Positions 7,715 to 16,477 of a DNA stretch of 64,000 bases are shown piece after piece. Within the stretch, counting starts at the first letter, position 1. Each line of letters opens with the position of its first letter. The notes under the pieces were generated by a model that had not been told where the DNA came from, did no database searches, and saw nothing but the letters and a program-made list of their open reading frames with translations. The stretch covers positions 3,224,001 to 3,288,000 of the forward strand of contig NZ_AP028032.1 in the NCBI RefSeq assembly GCF_030296935.1, in the 5' to 3' direction. The stretch comes from Coprobacter fastidiosus (GTDB lineage Bacteria; Bacteroidota; Bacteroidia; Bacteroidales; Coprobacteraceae). The translations under genes were made by a program, and so were the position numbers.

Positions 7715-7745
7715 CAAATATAAGATAAACATTAGATAAATGCAA
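7715..7745 (-). promoter_or_regulatory. Promoter of the DUF3332 gene
   Basis: On the minus strand TTG (7745-7743) is followed after 20 bases by TATATTTG (7722-7715). Both match the Bacteroidetes consensus, and the -7 box is about 80 bases before the ATG. Confidence 0.6.
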
Positions 7746-7802
7746 CTAATAAACAATGATTTGTTATGATATAGATCAATATTATTAGTATTTTTTATTG
7801 TA

Positions 7803-7817
7803 AAAATTTAGACAGGC
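7803..7817. repeat. Solo end of the MITE-like repeat
   Basis: AAAATTTAGACAGGC is identical over 15 bases to the right end (inverse of the left end) of the interspersed repeat found at 22525, 39858, 52875 and 62803. No internal repeat sequence is recognisable next to it. Confidence 0.4.
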
Positions 7818-7870
7818 CCTTAAATTCGCTTTTGTTTTAATTTTTTATAGATACCGGTATTTGATTATTT

Positions 7871-8728
7871 TTATCTGATAAATTTTTGATGCCGTAACCA
7901 ATCGAAAAGAAGATCTTGCCATATTTTATAATAAGCAAAATTTGTATTGCATCCCCAACCATGTCCTCCGGATGGGAAAATATACATAGAAGCATTGATG
8001 CCTTTTTGTTTGAGTTCGTTATAAAATAGAGTACTGTTTGCTGGATGAACAGATTTGTCGTCATCACTCAGCAAAAGCAATGTCGGTGGTGTTGTCGGGG
8101 AGATTTGTTTTTCGTTCGAAAAATTGTCGTTTTCTATTCCTTTCCCTAATAGATTTTCTTTACTTCCTTTATGAGTTAAGTTATTATCCATAGTAATGAC
8201 CGGATAGAAAAGAATCATGAAATCCGGACGATTTTGTTTATCGAAATGTGTCCCTAAAGTGGCTGCTAAATGGCCTCCGGCAGAAAAACCGCTTATACCT
8301 ATTTGGTTAGCCTTTATGTCCCATTCTGATGCATTTTGTCGAATGATATTCATCGCTTCTTTAGTATCAGAAAGCGGTATGTCGGCATGTCCGTTGGGCA
8401 GCCTGTATTTTAAGACTATTCCGGCAATGCCTTTTCGGGTAAGAAGTTTTGCAAAATCATGACCTTCATGTTGCATTGCTTGACGAGCATATCCTCCTCC
8501 CGGACAAATTAAGATAGCTGTTCCTGTGTTGATTTTTTTATCGGGTAGGTAAACATACATTTCTGCAGTGTGACTGTTTAACAATCTGCCTCCTTCAATT
8601 ATTTTTTCAGGGAGAATAATACCGTTATTTTCTTTTGCGCCATTAGGCCACACCGGTATCGTGAATGGATTTTGAGAAAAGATCATTGTATTAAAAAATA
8701 ATGCTATAATAGAGAATATCCATTTCAT
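7871..8728 (-). CDS. Secreted alpha/beta-hydrolase esterase (acetyl-xylan/BD-FAE-like)
   Basis: 285 residues from ATG at 8728 (a second ATG six bases inside is possible). Residues 1-18 are a signal peptide. The fold signs are an oxyanion-hole motif ILICPGGGYA near residue 75, nucleophile elbow GFSAGG near residue 147, an Asp in LLLSDDDKSV, and the catalytic His in SGGHGWG near residue 257. This pattern is that of carbohydrate acetyl-esterases often annotated as xylanase-like in Bacteroidetes. The substrate cannot be told. It is the last gene of udk-mltF-esterase, 13 bases after the transglycosylase gene. Confidence 0.82.
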   Translation of the reverse strand: MKWIFSIIALFFNTMIFSQNPFTIPVWPNGAKENNGIILPEKIIEGGRLLNSHTAEMYVYLPDKKINTGTAILICPGGGYARQAMQHEGHDFAKLLTRKGIAGIVLKYRLPNGHADIPLSDTKEAMNIIRQNASEWDIKANQIGISGFSAGGHLAATLGTHFDKQNRPDFMILFYPVITMDNNLTHKGSKENLLGKGIENDNFSNEKQISPTTPPTLLLLSDDDKSVHPANSTLFYNELKQKGINASMYIFPSGGHGWGCNTNFAYYKIWQDLLFDWLRHQKFIR

Positions 8729-8741
8729 AAATTTAGAGTCG

Positions 8742-10121
8742 TTAAGCTTTTATTTTACTTTTGTAATATTCGTATAGTTTCAAGACTTTATTTACGTAGC
8801 TATATGTTTCGCGTCCTCTGAAATATCCGAATTTGCAGACCTCATCATTGAAATATTCGGGATTGCTTTTCAGCAGAATATATTCAGCAACATTTCCGTC
8901 CCATTTTTGTGGATCTTTGCCGTACTTTTTCGCTAAAGCGATGGCGTCGAGGACATGCCCTATTCCGGAGTTGTATGAAGCCAGAATAAACTTCATGCGT
9001 TCTTGAGTATCTTCTATTGTCGAAAAACTCCGGTCTAAAGATGCCATTATTTTTATTGCGGTTGCGATATTTTTTTCCGGATTTTGTATGTCTTTGTCTG
9101 CTAAACCGTTGCTTCTTGCGGTACGAGGCATAATTTGCATTAGTCCTTTAGCTCCGGCCCATGATACCACCGATGTGTCAAATCTCGATTCATGGTAAGC
9201 TTGAGCTGCTATCAATCGCCAGTCCCAGCCTTGTTCTTTTGCATATTTCTTAAATAGAGGATCATATACAGAGATTTGTCCCTTTTTTATAGATAAAACT
9301 TCAGGTATCGGAGAGTTCTTGCTTAGTTCGAAATATCGTTTTAAAATTTCCTTGTATTTAGGGCTTTTTGTATTATTTTCAGTCCATTTGTCAATAGCTT
9401 TTGCCAGTTCAGGCTCGTTTGTCCTGACCGCCCAAGCCGACCGTTGAGGAAAACTGATATTCAATTTTATGTCTATATTATTATAATAAGTTTTATTGAG
9501 ACGGGCTATGTTATTATCGGCGAGGGCATAATCTATTTTACCGTTAGCCACCATTTCTATCAAATCTTCGGTAATAATGGTGTCTTTATTCATTAAGTGT
9601 ATTTTGATTCCTCCTCCCAGTTCACTATTCAGATTATTGATACGGGTTTCATATTTCGAATCTTTTTCTACATATATGTCTTTTCCGACAAGTTCGGTAA
9701 CATTGCGTAATAATGTCTTATTTTTTTCTATTCGTTGGATAAGGACCTGGTGAGTAATTATTTCAGGCCCGCAATAGAGTAATCGGTCTTTTAAGTCACC
9801 TGTGATCGGGATATCGTAAGCAATAATATCTCCTTCCCCCTTTTGCAGCATTTCGACCAGTTTTCCGATATTTTCCGCAACAACTATTTTGGTCTTTAAT
9901 CCTTCCGATTCGGCAAATTGTTTGATCAATTCGTATTCGTATCCCATTTCTTCACCACGGTACAAGAAATAAGAAGTTGAGCTGTATAATGTGAGTACGG
10001 TCAATTCACCTTTTTTCTTGATCGATTCCGGATCATTTAACTCCTGATTCTTTTCTTTTTTTCCATGTTGGCAAGAAAATAGAAACAGAAACAAAAGTAT
10101 GTAAGCCGTTATTCTTACCAT
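8742..10121 (-). CDS. MltF-like membrane-bound lytic transglycosylase
   Basis: 459 residues. Residues 1-17 form a lipoprotein signal ending LFSC. Residues of about 35-265 form a periplasmic substrate-binding (SBP-bac-3-like) domain, starting KKGELTVLTLYSSTSYFLYRGEEMGYEYEL. Residues of about 285-455 form the SLT domain, with catalytic Glu in AYHESRFD and the GLMQIMPRTA and ASYNSGIGHV motifs. This two-domain plan is that of E. coli MltF, which cleaves peptidoglycan without water to leave 1,6-anhydro-MurNAc and senses muropeptides through the first domain. The gene is 11 bases after udk. Confidence 0.92.
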   Translation of the reverse strand: MVRITAYILLFLFLFSCQHGKKEKNQELNDPESIKKKGELTVLTLYSSTSYFLYRGEEMGYEYELIKQFAESEGLKTKIVVAENIGKLVEMLQKGEGDIIAYDIPITGDLKDRLLYCGPEIITHQVLIQRIEKNKTLLRNVTELVGKDIYVEKDSKYETRINNLNSELGGGIKIHLMNKDTIITEDLIEMVANGKIDYALADNNIARLNKTYYNNIDIKLNISFPQRSAWAVRTNEPELAKAIDKWTENNTKSPKYKEILKRYFELSKNSPIPEVLSIKKGQISVYDPLFKKYAKEQGWDWRLIAAQAYHESRFDTSVVSWAGAKGLMQIMPRTARSNGLADKDIQNPEKNIATAIKIMASLDRSFSTIEDTQERMKFILASYNSGIGHVLDAIALAKKYGKDPQKWDGNVAEYILLKSNPEYFNDEVCKFGYFRGRETYSYVNKVLKLYEYYKSKIKA

Positions 10122-10132
10122 ATCGGGCTTGA

Positions 10133-10744
10133 TTAAGGATTCAGTTTATGGGCTATAAAATTTGTCAGAATATCGATTGCAACAAGGTTGTTTCCACCTT
10201 GAGGTATAATTAGATCGGCATATCGTTTTGTTGGTTCTATATGTTGCAAATGCATAGGTTTCAGTACCTTTTCATATCGGTCTATTACCATTTCCACGGT
10301 ACGTCCCCGTTCTATAATATCTCTATTGATAACCCGGATAAGCCGATCGTCCGCATCTGCATCGACAAATACTTTCATATCCATCATATTGCGTAACTCT
10401 TCATCGCAAAGTATCAAAATACCTTCGACAATAATCACGTCTCTCGGTTGGATCGGAATCGTTTCTTTAGACCGAGTGCATGTTAGATATGAATAGATCG
10501 GTTGTTCGACCGGTTTGCCGGCTTTTAAATCTTTCAGTTGATTGACAAGTAATTCGAACTCTATGGCTGCCGGCTCGTCGAAGTTGAGTTTCAGGCGTTC
10601 TTCCAGGGGTAAATTGCTATTATCCCTATAATATGAGTCTTGAGGAATTACGGTTACTTCACCTTCCGGTAAACTTTGTATAATTTTGCGGACAACGGTC
10701 GTTTTCCCGGATCCTGTTCCGCCGGCAATACCAATAATTAGCAT
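10133..10744 (-). CDS. udk: Uridine kinase
   Basis: 203 residues. It phosphorylates uridine and cytidine to UMP/CMP with ATP or GTP (pyrimidine salvage). Walker A is GGTGSGKTT at residues 8-16. The QDSYYRD motif near residue 35, NFDEPAAIEFEL near 54 and VEGILIL near 105 are typical of Udk. Length is normal. It is the first gene of a tight minus-strand operon with the transglycosylase, and the divergent Dabb gene starts 112 bases away. Confidence 0.95.
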   Translation of the reverse strand: MLIIGIAGGTGSGKTTVVRKIIQSLPEGEVTVIPQDSYYRDNSNLPLEERLKLNFDEPAAIEFELLVNQLKDLKAGKPVEQPIYSYLTCTRSKETIPIQPRDVIIVEGILILCDEELRNMMDMKVFVDADADDRLIRVINRDIIERGRTVEMVIDRYEKVLKPMHLQHIEPTKRYADLIIPQGGNNLVAIDILTNFIAHKLNP

Positions 10745-10773
10745 ATAATTTCAGATAACGACAAAATAATATT

Positions 10774-10781
10774 TATTTTTG
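10774..10781 (+). promoter_or_regulatory. -7 box of the Dabb gene
   Basis: TATTTTTG matches TAnnTTTG and lies 75 bases before the start codon. The palindrome at 10799-10820 falls just after the expected transcription start. Confidence 0.4.
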
Positions 10782-10798
10782 CATTCACAGTGAACATA

Positions 10799-10820
10799 TC
10801 CGGATTTTTAAGAATCCGGA
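10799..10820. promoter_or_regulatory. Palindrome TCCGGATT-N6-AATCCGGA
   Basis: Perfect 8-bp arms at 10799-10806 and 10813-10820, in the 5' leader of the Dabb gene and between two divergent genes. It could be an operator or a leader hairpin. No T tract follows, so it is not a terminator. Confidence 0.45.
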
Positions 10821-10856
10821 AACCGAAAAATATTTACAAATATAATAAATTTGATT

Positions 10857-11156
10857 ATGGTAAAGCACATAGTTTTGTTTAAGTTCAAAAAAACGGGAGA
10901 TATTGCATTGGTAAAAGCTACGATGCGAGAGTTTAAATCTGCTTTGGAAGCATTAAAGGATAAAATTCCTTTTTTGCGTTTTATAGAAGTCGGAGTCAAT
11001 GAGAATCCGAAAGAGGATTTTGATATGTGCCTTGTTACGGAATTCGATTCAATGGAAGATCTGGCAAATTATGCGGTGCATCCCGACCATGTGGCAGCGA
11101 CCCAAATTATAAAAGATATAAAGGAGGGAAGGGCTTGTGTCGATTACACATTCTGA
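10857..11156 (+). CDS. Dabb family (stress-responsive alpha-beta barrel) protein
   Basis: 99 residues from ATG at 10857; a TTG six bases upstream is less likely. The sequence starts MVKHIVLFKFK and carries the Dabb features HPDHVAA and a C-terminal DYTF. The fold is a ferredoxin-like dimeric alpha-beta barrel. Members range from plant stress proteins to polyketide cyclases, and most bacterial ones have no assigned reaction. Monocistronic here. Confidence 0.88.
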   Translation: MVKHIVLFKFKKTGDIALVKATMREFKSALEALKDKIPFLRFIEVGVNENPKEDFDMCLVTEFDSMEDLANYAVHPDHVAATQIIKDIKEGRACVDYTF

Positions 11157-11183
11157 TGGAATTTTTCCGGTTTTTCGATGGGT

Positions 11184-11353
11184 GAGGGTTTGTTTAAGTT
11201 TTCTTATAGGGAATATTGTCAAGGTATCTTTGCATTTTTTTCGTTCTGTAACGATGTTGTCGGCATCGGCATGATTCCCTTCGAAAGGGAAACTGACTGT
11301 TCTATAGATTTCTTTAAAACCTGATCCGGGCAAAATTTAGACGACAGGCTCTA
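11184..11353 (-). repeat. Degenerate MITE-like repeat copy
   Basis: Inverse-oriented, worn copy. It ends with AAAACCTGATCCGGGCAAAA then TTTAGACGACAGGCTCT (11317-11353), matching the left end of the family. An internal stretch near 11219-11248 (TCAAGGTATCTTTGCATTTT) matches the conserved block around the ATGACCTGATA motif. The right end near 11184 (GAGGGTTTGTTTAAGTTTTC) is poorly preserved. Confidence 0.5.
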
Positions 11354-11408
11354 AGAATATTTATTTTCTCGTATAGGATTGTCTTTCTTTTTTTGTTATC
11401 TTAGCTAC

Positions 11409-12230
11409 ATGATAGAAAATGATAAAAATGTAGCGGTAATAAAACCGTATCACTTCGGATTAGCTTTAAGCGGGGGCGGTGCTCGCGGTTTTGCACATGT
11501 GGGTGCATTGAAGGTCCTTGATGAGATGGGAGTGCGTCCCGATATTATTTCGGGAACGAGTGCGGGCTCTTTGATCGGAGTATTGTATGCCGACGGATAT
11601 ACTCCGGATGAAATTATAGACTTGTTTTCGTCTCTTAATTTCAGTGATTTGGCAGAAATAACAATCCCTCGTTCGGGATTCTTCAAGATAACGCGTTTTC
11701 GAAATTTTTTAAAAAAAGTTTTGCGGGCTCGTTATCTTGAAGATTTAGAAATTCCGGTTATGGTTACAGCTACAGATCTGGATCAGGGATGCAGCAAGAC
11801 CTTTGCTACAGGACCTGTTATAGATATTGTTTGCGCTTCATGCAGCATCCCTGTGTTGTTTAGTCCGGTAATAATCGATAATGTTCATTATGTCGATGGC
11901 GGAGTATTGAGAAATTTTCCGGTTACTCCTATCCGCCCGTTTTGCGATATTGTTATGGGAGTAAATGTGAATCCGATGGTTGCGAAAGAGTACAAAAAGT
12001 CGATTATCGGAATAGCAGAACGTTCATACGGTTTTATTTTCAAAAGTAATACGCTTGCCGATATGAAGTTATGTGACATACTTATACAAACTAAAGAAAT
12101 TATAGATTATAACATATTTGATATAGAGAATCTTAGGGAGATTGCTGCTTGTGGGTATCGAGATACTCAAGAGGTTATAAGTTTAGATAAAGAAAATCTT
12201 AAAAATCTAAAAATTCCTTTTCGCACATAG
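11409..12230 (+). CDS. Patatin-like phospholipase
   Basis: 273 residues from ATG at 11409; the open frame extends 30 bases upstream through a T-rich stretch, but that is unlikely to be translated. The catalytic dyad is visible: GTSAGS (Ser near residue 48) and the Asp in YVDGGVLRNFP near residue 162. The oxyanion-hole motif SGGGARGFAHVG is at about residues 20-31. It is the short cytoplasmic patatin form (RssA-like), without a signal peptide or the BamA-like domain of PlpD. The GH13 gene follows after 15 bases, so they are co-transcribed. Confidence 0.92.
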   Translation: MIENDKNVAVIKPYHFGLALSGGGARGFAHVGALKVLDEMGVRPDIISGTSAGSLIGVLYADGYTPDEIIDLFSSLNFSDLAEITIPRSGFFKITRFRNFLKKVLRARYLEDLEIPVMVTATDLDQGCSKTFATGPVIDIVCASCSIPVLFSPVIIDNVHYVDGGVLRNFPVTPIRPFCDIVMGVNVNPMVAKEYKKSIIGIAERSYGFIFKSNTLADMKLCDILIQTKEIIDYNIFDIENLREIAACGYRDTQEVISLDKENLKNLKIPFRT

Positions 12231-12245
12231 GACATCCTTTTTATT

Positions 12246-13961
12246 ATGAACAGAAGACAAAAGATGATTATTTATCAGGTGCTTCCGCGCCTGTTCGGGA
12301 ATCAGAATGATGCGTGTAAATGCAACGGTACGATAGAAGAGAACGGAGTCGGTAAACTGGCAGATTTTACTCCGAAAGTTTTGCGTGAAATAAAAATGCT
12401 TGGATGTACGCATATTTGGTACACCGGCATTATTGAACATGCCACGCAAACCGATTATACCCAGTACGGGATTGAGCGGGACAATATGTTTGTCGTAAAG
12501 GGGAAGGCCGGTTCTCCTTATGCAATAAAAGACTATTATGATGTCGATCCCGATCTTGCTGTTAATATATCTGAACGGATGCAGGAATTCGAATCTTTAG
12601 TCGGGCGTTCTCATGCCGCAGGGTTGAAAGTCATAATAGATTTTGTTCCGAACCATGTTGCCCGCCGTTACCATTCCGATGCAAAACCTGACGGAGTCAT
12701 CGATTTGGGACAGAATGATAATTCGGAGGTTCATTTTGATCCCCAAAATAATTTCTATTATATTCCTCGACAAGAGTTCCAACCACAATTTTATATAGGA
12801 GAAGGAGACCAAAAGTATAGGGAATATCCGGCCAAGGCCACCGGAAATGATTGTTTCGGAGCTTATCCGAATAGAAATGATTGGTATGAAACCGTTAAGT
12901 TGAACTATGGAGTAGATTATTTACATGGCCGTCGGAAATGTTTCGATCCCATACCTGACACATGGTTTAAGATGAGAGACATATTGCTGTTTTGGTGTAG
13001 TAAAGGTATAGACGGGTTTCGTTGCGATATGGCAGAAATGGTTCCTGTTGAGTTTTGGGGATGGGTGATTCCTCGGATCAAAGAACTATATTCCGGAGTC
13101 GATTTTATTGCCGAAGTATATAATCCGCATGAATACAGGTATTATATCGAAGGCGGTAAATTTGACTATCTCTATGATAAAGTCGGGTTGTATGATCTAT
13201 TACGCAGTATTGTGAATGGGCATGCGGCAGCTTCTCAGATTACCCGCTGTTGGCAATCTTTAGATGGGATAACAACTCACATGTTGAATTTTCTTGAGAA
13301 TCATGATGAACAGCGTATTGCATCCCCTAATTTTGCAGGAGATCCCTTCCGGGCTTATCCGGCTTTAATTGTTTCGGCAATGATGAATGTAAATCCGATG
13401 ATGATTTATTTCGGGCAGGAGTTGGGAGAGCCGGCTGCAGATGCCGAAGGTTTCAGCGGATTAGACGGACGCACGACGATTTTCGATTATTGGAGCGTAC
13501 CTTCGGTTCGTGCATGGTATGCTGGAGGAACATGTTCCGTAGTCGGTCTTACACCGGAACAGAAAGAGTTGCGTCGCCGCTATAAACAAGTGTTGACGTT
13601 GTGTAATAAAGAGGCGGCAATCAGAGAAGGCGCTTTTTTTGACTTGATGTATGTAAATGGGGACAATCCGAATTTTGATGCTCGCAAGCAATATGCATTT
13701 TTACGGAAAAAGGATAATGAATTGCTGGTTATTATTGTAAATTTCTGTGATAGAGCGGTTGATGTAGGGGTGAAGTTGCCTCAGCATGCTTTTGATTTGT
13801 GGAATATGGCAGCAAGAGAATATTCGGCAAAAGAGTTATTGACGGGAGATGTAGACCAGAAAGTCGTTTCACCTGAAATTTTGTTCCGATCATCGGTAAA
13901 AGCTTATGGAGCTGTAATATGGAAATGTACCGATACAAATAATCGAAAAAAAAAGATTTAA
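12246..13961 (+). CDS. GH13 alpha-amylase family glycoside hydrolase
   Basis: 571 residues without a signal peptide, so probably intracellular. It has the GH13 (beta/alpha)8 motifs in order: DFVPNHVA (region I, near residue 130), GFRCDMAEM (region II, nucleophile Asp near 260), FIAEVY (region III, acid/base Glu near 288) and NFLENHDEQR (region IV, Asp near 356). A C-terminal beta domain starts at about residue 480. It probably acts on glycogen or maltodextrins, but the exact reaction (hydrolase or transferase) cannot be assigned. It follows the patatin gene by 15 bases. Confidence 0.92.
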   Translation: MNRRQKMIIYQVLPRLFGNQNDACKCNGTIEENGVGKLADFTPKVLREIKMLGCTHIWYTGIIEHATQTDYTQYGIERDNMFVVKGKAGSPYAIKDYYDVDPDLAVNISERMQEFESLVGRSHAAGLKVIIDFVPNHVARRYHSDAKPDGVIDLGQNDNSEVHFDPQNNFYYIPRQEFQPQFYIGEGDQKYREYPAKATGNDCFGAYPNRNDWYETVKLNYGVDYLHGRRKCFDPIPDTWFKMRDILLFWCSKGIDGFRCDMAEMVPVEFWGWVIPRIKELYSGVDFIAEVYNPHEYRYYIEGGKFDYLYDKVGLYDLLRSIVNGHAAASQITRCWQSLDGITTHMLNFLENHDEQRIASPNFAGDPFRAYPALIVSAMMNVNPMMIYFGQELGEPAADAEGFSGLDGRTTIFDYWSVPSVRAWYAGGTCSVVGLTPEQKELRRRYKQVLTLCNKEAAIREGAFFDLMYVNGDNPNFDARKQYAFLRKKDNELLVIIVNFCDRAVDVGVKLPQHAFDLWNMAAREYSAKELLTGDVDQKVVSPEILFRSSVKAYGAVIWKCTDTNNRKKKI

Positions 13962-13986
13962 TGTGTCGAAATAATAAATGAAATTG

Positions 13987-13994
13987 TACCTTTG
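13987..13994 (+). promoter_or_regulatory. -7 box of the prs promoter
   Basis: TACCTTTG, an exact TAnnTTTG match 38 bases before the prs ATG. The -33 element is unclear. Confidence 0.5.
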
Positions 13995-14032
13995 CAAAAA
14001 AATTAACCAATCGGATTTATTTAAAAAACACA

Positions 14033-14971
14033 ATGAGCCAGAAACCACCTTTCAAGGTTTTCGCGGGAACAAATTCCCGTTATCTTGCCGAAAAAATTTG
14101 TAACGCTTTAAATTGCGAAATGGGAAACATGAAAATTCAGCATTTTGCGGATGGTGAATTTGGAGTATCTTTTGAAGAATCTATTCGGGGAAGCCAAGTT
14201 TATTTGGTACAATCGACATTCCCTAATTCTGATAACTTGATGGAGCTTTTATTGATGATCGATGCTGCAAAAAGAGCTTCTGCGAAATCGATAATCGCCG
14301 TAGTGCCTTATTTCGGTTGGGCGCGGCAAGATCGCAAAGATAAACCTCGTGTTTCTATTGCTGCAAAGCTGATAGCCGATTTGTTAAGTGTTGCCGGTAT
14401 CGACCGTTTGATCACTATGGATCTGCATGCAGATCAGATACAGGGATTCTTTAATGTTCCGGTAGATCATTTGTATGCCTCTTCTGTATTCAGTCGTTAT
14501 ATTCAGTCTCTGAAACTCGAAAATATGGTTATTGCAACACCGGATGTCGGAGGTTCGAAGCGCGCTAATTCGTATGCGAAATATTTCGGTGTGCCTTTGG
14601 TATTATGCCATAAGTCCAGGGCAAAAGCCAATGAAGTAGAGAGTATGACAGTAATCGGTGATGTTGAAAATAAAAATGTCATTCTTATCGATGATATGGT
14701 AGATACGGCAGGAACTATAACTAAAGCTGCAGATTTGATGATGAGTAAGGGAGCTCTTTCTGTGCGGGCGATTGCCAGTCATGCCGTTATGTCCGATCCT
14801 GCAACAGATCGGGTAAATGAGTCAAAATTGACCGAAATGATCTTTACCGACAGTATCCCTTATTATAAAGATTGTCCTAAAGTTCGCATATTAAGCATTG
14901 CAGAGATGTTTGCAGATACTATTCGTAGAGTATATGAGAATGAGTCGATCAGTTCTCAATATATTATATAG
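14033..14971 (+). CDS. prs: Ribose-phosphate pyrophosphokinase (PRPP synthetase)
   Basis: 312 residues. It transfers pyrophosphate from ATP to ribose-5-phosphate to give PRPP for purine, pyrimidine, His and Trp synthesis. Visible signatures are YFGWARQDRKDKPR (ATP-binding region, near residue 95), TMDLHADQIQGFF (near 128) and the PRPP-binding loop ILIDDMVDTAGT (near 218). Length is normal for class I PRPP synthetase. It has its own -7 box and a strong terminator, so it is expressed alone. Confidence 0.97.
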   Translation: MSQKPPFKVFAGTNSRYLAEKICNALNCEMGNMKIQHFADGEFGVSFEESIRGSQVYLVQSTFPNSDNLMELLLMIDAAKRASAKSIIAVVPYFGWARQDRKDKPRVSIAAKLIADLLSVAGIDRLITMDLHADQIQGFFNVPVDHLYASSVFSRYIQSLKLENMVIATPDVGGSKRANSYAKYFGVPLVLCHKSRAKANEVESMTVIGDVENKNVILIDDMVDTAGTITKAADLMMSKGALSVRAIASHAVMSDPATDRVNESKLTEMIFTDSIPYYKDCPKVRILSIAEMFADTIRRVYENESISSQYII

Positions 14972-14995
14972 TTGGAATTTTGTAAAATCATGTGT

Positions 14996-15041
14996 AAAAC
15001 CGTTTTATCTCTCTTATAAAAGAGATAAAACGGTTTTTTTT
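14996..15041 (+). terminator. Terminator of prs
   Basis: The long stem AAAACCGTTTTATCTCT (14996-15012) pairs with the facing AGAGATAAAACGGTTTT and is followed by a T run to 15041. Confidence 0.9.
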
Positions 15042-15244
15042 AAGTTTGTGTTTATTGTTTTTTAACTCTTTAATATCATATCTTTCGAGAAAGATCGTGG
15101 TTTTGTTATAAATAATTGATTTGTAATTTGATATCTATCATTGATAAATGATGGGTTTTGTAATAGTTACAAGATTATTTTTATGAATCGGTTCCGATTT
15201 ACGGGTAATAATTGTTTTTAGAGCTTTAATTCGGAAATTTGGTG

Positions 15245-15252
15245 TACTTTTG
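15245..15252 (+). promoter_or_regulatory. -7 box of the PCMD-lipoprotein operon
   Basis: TACTTTTG matches TAnnTTTG and lies 35 bases before the ATG of the next gene. Confidence 0.5.
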
Positions 15253-15287
15253 CTTTGTAATTTATTCGGAAATAAAACTGTAATTAT

Positions 15288-16466
15288 ATGAAAAATAAAT
15301 GGTTGTATATATTGTTCGGCTTACTCACTATGTTCTCATCTTGTATAAAAGATGAAGCTCCTAATGTAGAAGCCGATATTGAGGATATTACTATCCCGGA
15401 TATGAGTAGTGTGCTGAATGTGAAAATAGATCAGAATAGAGTTTCGGTATTTCTAAAGGAGGGGATGGTCGATCGTACAAATATAGAACCTTCTTTTACT
15501 CTTTCCCCGGGGGCAACAATTGCTCCGGTGAATACCGGTAAATTAGATTTTACAAAACCTCAGAAATATATTGTGACGTCAGAAGATAAAAATTGGCAAA
15601 AAACATATACTGTCGTATTTCTTGAAACAGAAATTCCGACTGTTTACAATTTTGAATATTGGGCGGTTAATAAGTGGGAAGAGGTTTATGAGCATAGTGT
15701 AGAATATGTTGAAGGAGAAGATATTCCTGTAGATCAGTATATTTGGGCATCCGGAAATTTTGGTTTCTCGTTGGTTGCAAGTGGAGGACCTAAAGATTAT
15801 CCGACGTTTAAGGCGACTTCTATAGATGTGCATGAGGGAGAGGGTGCAGCTTGTTTAAAGACCAGAAAAACAGGTTCTTTAGGAGCATCACAGGGAATGC
15901 CGATTGCTGCGGGGAATCTGTTTTTAGGAGAATTTACGTCTAAAGGGATAAATATTATGAAAGAACCGATGAAAGCTACGCATTTCGGTTTACCTTTTAG
16001 GAAAAAACCTCTGCGGATGAGTGTTTGGTTTAAGTATGATGGCAGCAATGTCAATATGTCTTACGATAAAGATGGCAATGGAACACAATATGGAGACGGT
16101 CGAGATTATTGTGCCGTATATGCTGTTTTGTATGATAATGTAAAAGCAAAAAATTTATATGGAGTTTCTTATCTTGACGGAAATACGATATTGAAAGAGG
16201 ATGGCGACAATCCTATTATTGCTATTGCCGGACTGCATGAGCAGGCTGACAACTCTGATCAATACGGCACAGGAGGTGTATATAAACATCATGTATTCGA
16301 TTTTAAATATAGAGAAGGGAAAAGTGTAGATCCCGATCGTTTGAAAAATTATGAGTATAGCCTTGCAATTGTATTCTCTTCCAGTTTTTATGGCGATCAT
16401 TTTATAGGAGGAGTGGGGAATACTCTGTGGATCGATGACGTAAAAATTGAATGTGAAGAAAATTGA
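15288..16466 (+). CDS. PCMD-domain lipoprotein
   Basis: 392 residues. The lipoprotein signal ends MFSSC (Cys at residue 19). Residues of about 35-115 form a small beta domain (VLNVKIDQNRVSVFLKEG...YTVVFLE) of the DUF5018-like type seen at the N-terminus of Bacteroidetes surface proteins. From about residue 120 to the end it matches the PCMD family (putative carbohydrate metabolism domain), a jelly-roll-like module ending in WIDDVKIECE. Likely exposed at the cell surface or in the outer membrane and glycan-related, but no reaction is known. The beta-barrel gene follows after 11 bases. Confidence 0.8.
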   Translation: MKNKWLYILFGLLTMFSSCIKDEAPNVEADIEDITIPDMSSVLNVKIDQNRVSVFLKEGMVDRTNIEPSFTLSPGATIAPVNTGKLDFTKPQKYIVTSEDKNWQKTYTVVFLETEIPTVYNFEYWAVNKWEEVYEHSVEYVEGEDIPVDQYIWASGNFGFSLVASGGPKDYPTFKATSIDVHEGEGAACLKTRKTGSLGASQGMPIAAGNLFLGEFTSKGINIMKEPMKATHFGLPFRKKPLRMSVWFKYDGSNVNMSYDKDGNGTQYGDGRDYCAVYAVLYDNVKAKNLYGVSYLDGNTILKEDGDNPIIAIAGLHEQADNSDQYGTGGVYKHHVFDFKYREGKSVDPDRLKNYEYSLAIVFSSSFYGDHFIGGVGNTLWIDDVKIECEEN

Positions 16467-16477
16467 AAAAATATACG

